A stretch of 56,017 nucleotides of DNA, taken from assembly GCF_000968015.1 (NCBI RefSeq), contig NZ_LACH01000058.1, positions 1 to 56,017 of the forward strand, given 5' to 3'. The notes beneath the pieces were generated by a model, which was given only the letters and a program-made list of their open reading frames with translations, was not told the DNA's origin and made no database searches. The first letter of the stretch is position 1. Each line of letters begins with the position of its first letter. A program made the position numbers and the translations under genes. Origin of the DNA: Pseudomonas fluorescens (GTDB lineage: Bacteria; Pseudomonadota; Gammaproteobacteria; Pseudomonadales; Pseudomonadaceae). Shown here in pieces: positions 52,053-56,017 of the stretch.

Positions 52053-52648
52053 CCGCCCCGTCCAAAAGCCTGCCGCTGATCCTCAGTGAGCTGCGCACCG
52101 CCACGACCCGGCAGCATCGGGTGCTGGAAAAGCGCATTCCGTTTTTCACCGTCGATTTATTGCTCTACACCCGCCTGATCGAGGCCTACTACGGTTTTTA
52201 TCGGCCGCTGGAAAACCTGCTGTTCCCGGTGGCGACGAACATTCCCGGTCTGGACTGGCTGATGCGTAGCAAAACCCCGTCGCTTGAAGCCGATCTGTAT
52301 GCCCTGGGTCTGGACGCTGCGGCCATCGATGCCATCCCCCTTTGCCCGTTTTCCCTTCAGCCCCGCTCGATTGCCGATGTGCTGGGCGTGTTGTACGTCT
52401 TGGAAGGCGCGACGCTGGGCGGGCAATCGCTGCGCAATGGCCTGTACTCGCGCCTCGGCGTCGATGAACACACGGGTGGCCGGTTTTTTTCGGTGTACGG
52501 CCCGTCGACCTTGCTGATGTGGCGCGGTTTCCTGGCGTGCCTGTATGAGGTGTGTGATCCCGTTGAACGAGCGGAGTCGGTGGTTGCGGCCCAGGCAACC
52601 TTCGAATCATTCGAAAACTGGCTCGAGCGCTGCGAGGTATTGGTATGA
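52049..52648 (+). CDS. bphO: Biliverdin-producing heme oxygenase
   Basis: Heme oxygenase of 199 aa that opens heme to biliverdin, the chromophore for the bacteriophytochrome that follows. The proximal heme ligand is likely His23 in TTRQHRVLEKRIPFF. The distal helix includes VLYVLEGATLGGQSL. It starts at GTG 52049 and ends overlapping the phytochrome ATG (ATGA). The GTG has no strong ribosome site of its own; translation may be coupled to a short upstream frame. The bphO-bphP order matches other Pseudomonas. Confidence 0.88.
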   Translation: MTAPSKSLPLILSELRTATTRQHRVLEKRIPFFTVDLLLYTRLIEAYYGFYRPLENLLFPVATNIPGLDWLMRSKTPSLEADLYALGLDAAAIDAIPLCPFSLQPRSIADVLGVLYVLEGATLGGQSLRNGLYSRLGVDEHTGGRFFSVYGPSTLLMWRGFLACLYEVCDPVERAESVVAAQATFESFENWLERCEVLV

Positions 52649-54879
52649 GCCGCCTCACCGATGAGCAACTCGACGCCGCGCTCGCCGAATGCGCCAGCGA
52701 AGCGATCCGGATTCCGGGGTCGATCCAGCCCCATGGCGTTCTGCTGACCCTGAGTGACCCTGAGTTGATCATCCAGCAGATCAGCCGCAATTGTGCTGCG
52801 TTGCTCGGTCAGACGGCGGCGGCTTTATTGCAGCAACCTTTGGCACTGCTGTCGGGTGCTACGGCGACAGAGCAGGTTCGTCAGACGCTGTTGTTGAATG
52901 ACCTGGAGGATGCCAATCCGTTGTTGCTGGAGATTGGGGCGCAGCGGTTCAACGGATCGCTCAACCGGCGTGACGGTGTGATTATTCTTGAGCTGGAGCC
53001 GTTGCGCGACGCCACACCGGACAACACCGCCATCCTGCTTCGGGCCCTGCGACGGATGCAGGCAGCCAGCACGCTGGAGGACTTGTACACCGTCAGTGTC
53101 GATGAAATCCGCCGCCTGACCGGCTTCGACCGAGTGATGATTTATCGTTTCCAGCCGGGGGGGCATGGGCAAGTCATCAGCGAGGCGCTGGGCGGTGTTC
53201 TGCCCGGTTACCTCGGGCAATGTTTCCCCGCCTCGGACATTCCTGCGCAGGCGCGTGAACTGTATCGCCTGAACTGGATCCGGGTGATCCCGGATGCGCG
53301 TTATGTGCCGGTGCCGATTCTTCCGGTGTTGCGCCCTGACACCGGGCAGCCTTTGGATCTGGGGTTTTCGGTCCTGCGCAGCGTGTCGCCAGTGCACTGC
53401 CAGTACCTGGAAAACATGGGTGTGCGAGCCTCCATGAGCCTGTCGCTGCTGGAGAACGATCAACTTTGGGGGCTGATCACGTGTGCCCACCCTGAACCGT
53501 TGCTGGTCAGTCACTCGGTGCGCACGATGTGCGCCGCGATCGCTCAATTGCTCAGCGTGCAGATCACGGCCCTGCAAACCCGGGACGAACAGCGTCAGCG
53601 TGAACAGAAATCCCGGCTGATCACTGAACTGACCGCCGCGATGCGCCTGGCTGACAGCGATGTGCTGGAGGGGCTGCTCAACCACCCGGAGCAATTGCAG
53701 GACCTGACCGAGGCCAGTGGCGTCGCCGTATTGATCGAAGATCGCTTGCAGCTGTTCGGTGAGTGCCCGACGGTAGAGCAGGTACGCGCCCTTTACCTGT
53801 GGGTGCGCGAGCAATGCCTGGCAAGCGGCGAGCCGCTGCTGACCGACCATCTGCAAGGCTTGCACGGTGCCAGTGCGCTCTACAGCGACGTGGCCAGCGG
53901 CCTGCTGGCTTTCGTACTGCCCAAGCCTGTGGACAACGGCGTCTTGTGGTTCCGCCCGCAACTGCGCTCCAGCATGAAGTGGAGCGGCAATCCTGATGAG
54001 CATTTCAGTGCCGGGACCGACAACCGTCTGCAACCGCGTACCTCCTTTGCGCTGTGGGAACAGCAAGTGGAGGGCAGGGCGCGTGAATGGAGTACGGCGG
54101 ATGCTTATGCGGTCAGGGAACTGCGCCGCAGTGCCATCGAAAACGACCTCGCCCGTCAGGTGCTCCGCGAGCATCAAGCGGTCCGCGAGCGTGATGAGTT
54201 GGTGGCAGTGGTGTCCCATGACCTGCGAAATCCCATGACCATCATCATCATGCAATGCGGAATGATGCAGCGTCTGGTCGCCAAGGACGAAGGCAAGCAT
54301 ACCGTGCGGATGAGCGCGGCCCTGGGCACCATGGAAGAAGCCACCGCAAGGATGAACACCCTGATTGTCGATTTGCTGGACAAGTCGAAACTCGATGCAG
54401 GCAAGTACCCACTCGCGTGCAGGCCGCTGGATGTGGTCGATTTGCTTCAGGAAGCCTGTTCGTTGCTGGTGACCCTCACGTCCCACAAAAACATCGAGCT
54501 CAACTGCAGCAGTTCTGAAAGGTTGAGCATCGACGCTGATCCCCAGCGGTTGTTCCAGGTGCTGTCGAACCTGTTGGGCAACGCGATTAAATTTACCCCC
54601 TCGGGCGGACGTATCGACCTCAGCGCCCGCCAGGAAAACGGCAAAGTGCTGATCTCGGTACGCGACAATGGCGGCGGTATCCACGCCGTGCATTTGCCGC
54701 ACATCTTCGAGCGCTACTGGTCGGTTCGTGATGGAAATCCCAACGGCAGTGGCCTGGGTTTGTACATCTGCCGCAGCATCGTGCAGGCCCATGGCGGAGA
54801 GCTTTGGGCCGAGAGCGAACCGGGGGTTGGCAGCGTCTTCACCTTTTCCATTCCGGCGTTGATGGCGGGCGAGGCTTAG
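52645..54879 (+). CDS. bphP: Bacteriophytochrome sensor histidine kinase
   Basis: Red/far-red light sensor kinase of 744 aa with PAS-GAF-PHY photosensory core and a C-terminal kinase. The biliverdin-attachment Cys is Cys16 at the N terminus, followed by IPGSIQPHGVLL of the PAS domain. The GAF motif FPASDIPAQARELYRLNWI has Asp198. The PHY tongue carries PRTSF (464-468). The kinase H-box is VVSHDLRNPMTII with His525; the ATP region has DNGGGI and GSGLGLYI. It overlaps bphO by four bases. No partner response regulator gene is adjacent; the next gene is on the other strand. Confidence 0.95.
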   Translation: MSRLTDEQLDAALAECASEAIRIPGSIQPHGVLLTLSDPELIIQQISRNCAALLGQTAAALLQQPLALLSGATATEQVRQTLLLNDLEDANPLLLEIGAQRFNGSLNRRDGVIILELEPLRDATPDNTAILLRALRRMQAASTLEDLYTVSVDEIRRLTGFDRVMIYRFQPGGHGQVISEALGGVLPGYLGQCFPASDIPAQARELYRLNWIRVIPDARYVPVPILPVLRPDTGQPLDLGFSVLRSVSPVHCQYLENMGVRASMSLSLLENDQLWGLITCAHPEPLLVSHSVRTMCAAIAQLLSVQITALQTRDEQRQREQKSRLITELTAAMRLADSDVLEGLLNHPEQLQDLTEASGVAVLIEDRLQLFGECPTVEQVRALYLWVREQCLASGEPLLTDHLQGLHGASALYSDVASGLLAFVLPKPVDNGVLWFRPQLRSSMKWSGNPDEHFSAGTDNRLQPRTSFALWEQQVEGRAREWSTADAYAVRELRRSAIENDLARQVLREHQAVRERDELVAVVSHDLRNPMTIIIMQCGMMQRLVAKDEGKHTVRMSAALGTMEEATARMNTLIVDLLDKSKLDAGKYPLACRPLDVVDLLQEACSLLVTLTSHKNIELNCSSSERLSIDADPQRLFQVLSNLLGNAIKFTPSGGRIDLSARQENGKVLISVRDNGGGIHAVHLPHIFERYWSVRDGNPNGSGLGLYICRSIVQAHGGELWAESEPGVGSVFTFSIPALMAGEA

Positions 54880-55244
54880 GCCCGGGTCAGAATTTCCAGC
54901 AGATGCCCGTCCGGGTCATCGAAGTAAACTCGCCGGCCACCGCCGTAATCGTTGATCTCGTTCGGTCGTTGTTTGCCAGGGTCGGCCCACCAGGGTTGCT
55001 TTCGGGCTTGCAGGCGGGCGAAGGCCGCATCGAAATCGTCGTCACCGATCAAAAACGCGTAGTGCTGGGAGGCAATCGGCGGGTCATTGTCGTAAAAGTC
55101 CAGCGACACACCGTTGTCGAACTTGACGATCAGCATCGGGCCGAAGGGTTCGGGGCTGGGCAGACCGAGGATGTCTGCCAGATAGTTGGCTGATGTCTGC
55201 TTGTCGCGACACCAGACGATGGTGTGGTTCAACTGAGCGCTCAT
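54876..55244 (-). CDS. VOC-superfamily (glyoxalase-like) protein
   Basis: Protein of 122 aa with the paired beta-alpha-beta folds of the vicinal oxygen chelate family: NHTIVWCRDKQTSANYLADI at the N terminus and VYFDDPDGHLLEILT at the C terminus, with metal-ligand His and Glu positions. It converges on bphP with a four-base overlap. It could be a lyase, dioxygenase or resistance protein; substrate unknown. Confidence 0.87.
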   Translation of the reverse strand: MSAQLNHTIVWCRDKQTSANYLADILGLPSPEPFGPMLIVKFDNGVSLDFYDNDPPIASQHYAFLIGDDDFDAAFARLQARKQPWWADPGKQRPNEINDYGGGRRVYFDDPDGHLLEILTRA

Positions 55245-55423
55245 GCACAGGTCCTCACGGCGGATCAGGGCGTCGTTATTGAGCTATGAGATTAGCTCAG
55301 CCTGTTGCGCAATGACCGCCCTGACCTAAGCTTGGGGCAAGGCGAGACATAATTGCGTGCGTCACCCGGAACGAACGCCGCGATGCGCAATCATTAGAGC
55401 GTGGATATCAAAAGGAGATGCGC

Positions 55424-55987
55424 ATGCTCATCAGGTCATTGATCCTGACTACCCTGCTGGCTTTCGCCGGCCCCTTGTTTGCCGCCGATGATGGCTCACC
55501 TCTGGATATTGACAAGGGCAGGGCCCGGCCACTGATTGTGATTGCTCCCAGCACGGTTGACCCAGTCTGGGTGGGCCTGAAAAAGTCGCTGGACGATCCA
55601 GCCAACAAGGAGGGTGTCGCCCAACGCAATATCAGGGTGTACACCGTGCTGAACATGTTCGGTCAACTCGACGGCAAGGATCTCGGCCAACAGGACACCA
55701 TGGCACTGATCCGCTCGCTGAAACTCGGCGCGGGGGCGTTACCCAAAGTCATCCTGGTGGGCAAGGACGGCGAGAAGAAGTTCGAGAGTTCGGGGGATGA
55801 ATCAAAATCGGTCAATTTGAAGAAAATCTTCGATGCCATCGACGCCTTGCCAGCGACTGAGAAAGAAGCCGCAGCGCCGACGGTCGCGATGCCCGTTGTA
55901 GCGGAACCTGCCGCCAAGGGTGCCAAAGGTGCAAAACCGGGCAAACCGGCGAAGCCTGCCAAACCCCCTGAAATGCCAGATGATTAA
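55424..55987 (+). CDS. DUF4174-family secreted protein
   Basis: Protein of 187 aa with a signal peptide (residues 1-20, MLIRSLILTTLLAFAGPLFA) and a DUF4174-like domain (about 30-130). The C-terminal tail is rich in Ala, Lys, Pro and Gly (AKGAKGAKPGKPAKP). The ATG at 55424 is chosen because AAAGGAG lies six bases before it; an ATG at 55418 directly abuts that site. Function unknown. Confidence 0.83.
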   Translation: MLIRSLILTTLLAFAGPLFAADDGSPLDIDKGRARPLIVIAPSTVDPVWVGLKKSLDDPANKEGVAQRNIRVYTVLNMFGQLDGKDLGQQDTMALIRSLKLGAGALPKVILVGKDGEKKFESSGDESKSVNLKKIFDAIDALPATEKEAAAPTVAMPVVAEPAAKGAKGAKPGKPAKPAKPPEMPDD

Positions 55988-55994
55988 ACGCAGA

Positions 55995-56017
55995 CTTTTG
56001 TAGCAGCTGGCGCAGCC
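55995..56017. repeat. Truncated repeat at the window end
   Basis: TTTTGTAGCAGCTGGCGCAG is the start of a copy of the second repeat family, similar to the hairpin at 32.4 kb. The rest lies beyond the window. Confidence 0.75.

Noticed and set aside
52825..54792. Long minus-strand open frame opposite bphP
   Set aside because: Antisense shadow of a clearly identified phytochrome.

Overview
This window looks like chromosomal DNA from a fluorescent-group Pseudomonas. The evidence is the GC-rich codon use, the closely packed genes, and more than twenty copies of REP-like inverted repeats of two families typical of P. fluorescens relatives. Gene content also fits: a FecIRA-type iron system, Cache chemoreceptors, a SelD/SelU pair, a BphO/BphP phytochrome pair, and a GATase1-AraC regulator beside quaternary-amine genes. 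No rRNA, tRNA, CRISPR array, prophage, insertion sequence or integrase was recognised.

Layout. (1) 0.1-7.6 kb: a catabolic cluster with a choline-type ABC binding protein, a BetB-like aldehyde dehydrogenase, a class II aldolase, a GlxA/GbdR-type regulator, a BetA-like GMC oxidoreductase and a Rieske oxygenase. The set suggests uptake and oxidation of a quaternary-ammonium alcohol; the exact substrate is unknown. (2) 7.9-12.1 kb: ECF sigma factor, FecR and a FecA-like TonB receptor. (3) 12.2-20 kb: an MFS carrier, a DapF-like protein lacking both catalytic cysteines, codBA for cytosine, an alpha/beta hydrolase, queD and a patatin. (4) 20.2-28.7 kb: two PepSY proteins with an OmpR/PhoQ-type two-component system, then chemoreceptor, transporter and chemoreceptor; from memory this matches the P. 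aeruginosa PA2659-PA2652 order (BqsRS/CarRS, TlpQ, CtpM). (5) 28.8-33.7 kb: LysR regulator with a tandem YdcZ-type pair, metallothionein, an AraC regulator, XapX and a quinone-reductase-like protein. (6) 34-36.1 kb: selD-selU. (7) 36.3-45.8 kb: membrane-anchored histidine phosphatase, two GSTs, PhzF, a zinc-type HemB, a FAD monooxygenase, two lipoproteins, a secreted protein made of ten 13-residue repeats, and a CBS protein. (8) 46.1-56 kb: DNA polymerase II, DUF1810, aldo/keto reductase, a lipoprotein, TauE/SafE permease, BphO-BphP, a VOC protein and a DUF4174 protein.

The most unusual items are the secreted 13-residue repeat protein (43.1-43.6 kb), the DapF homologue with Ser at both catalytic Cys positions, the Zn-type HemB in a genus known for a Mg-type enzyme, the unassigned quaternary-amine cluster with its atypical Rieske iron site, and a short well-initiated reading frame coupled to the heme oxygenase start. 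REP-like pairs fill every convergent gene junction with a gap over 100 bp. Functional names rest on recognised motifs and remembered family features; no database search was run.
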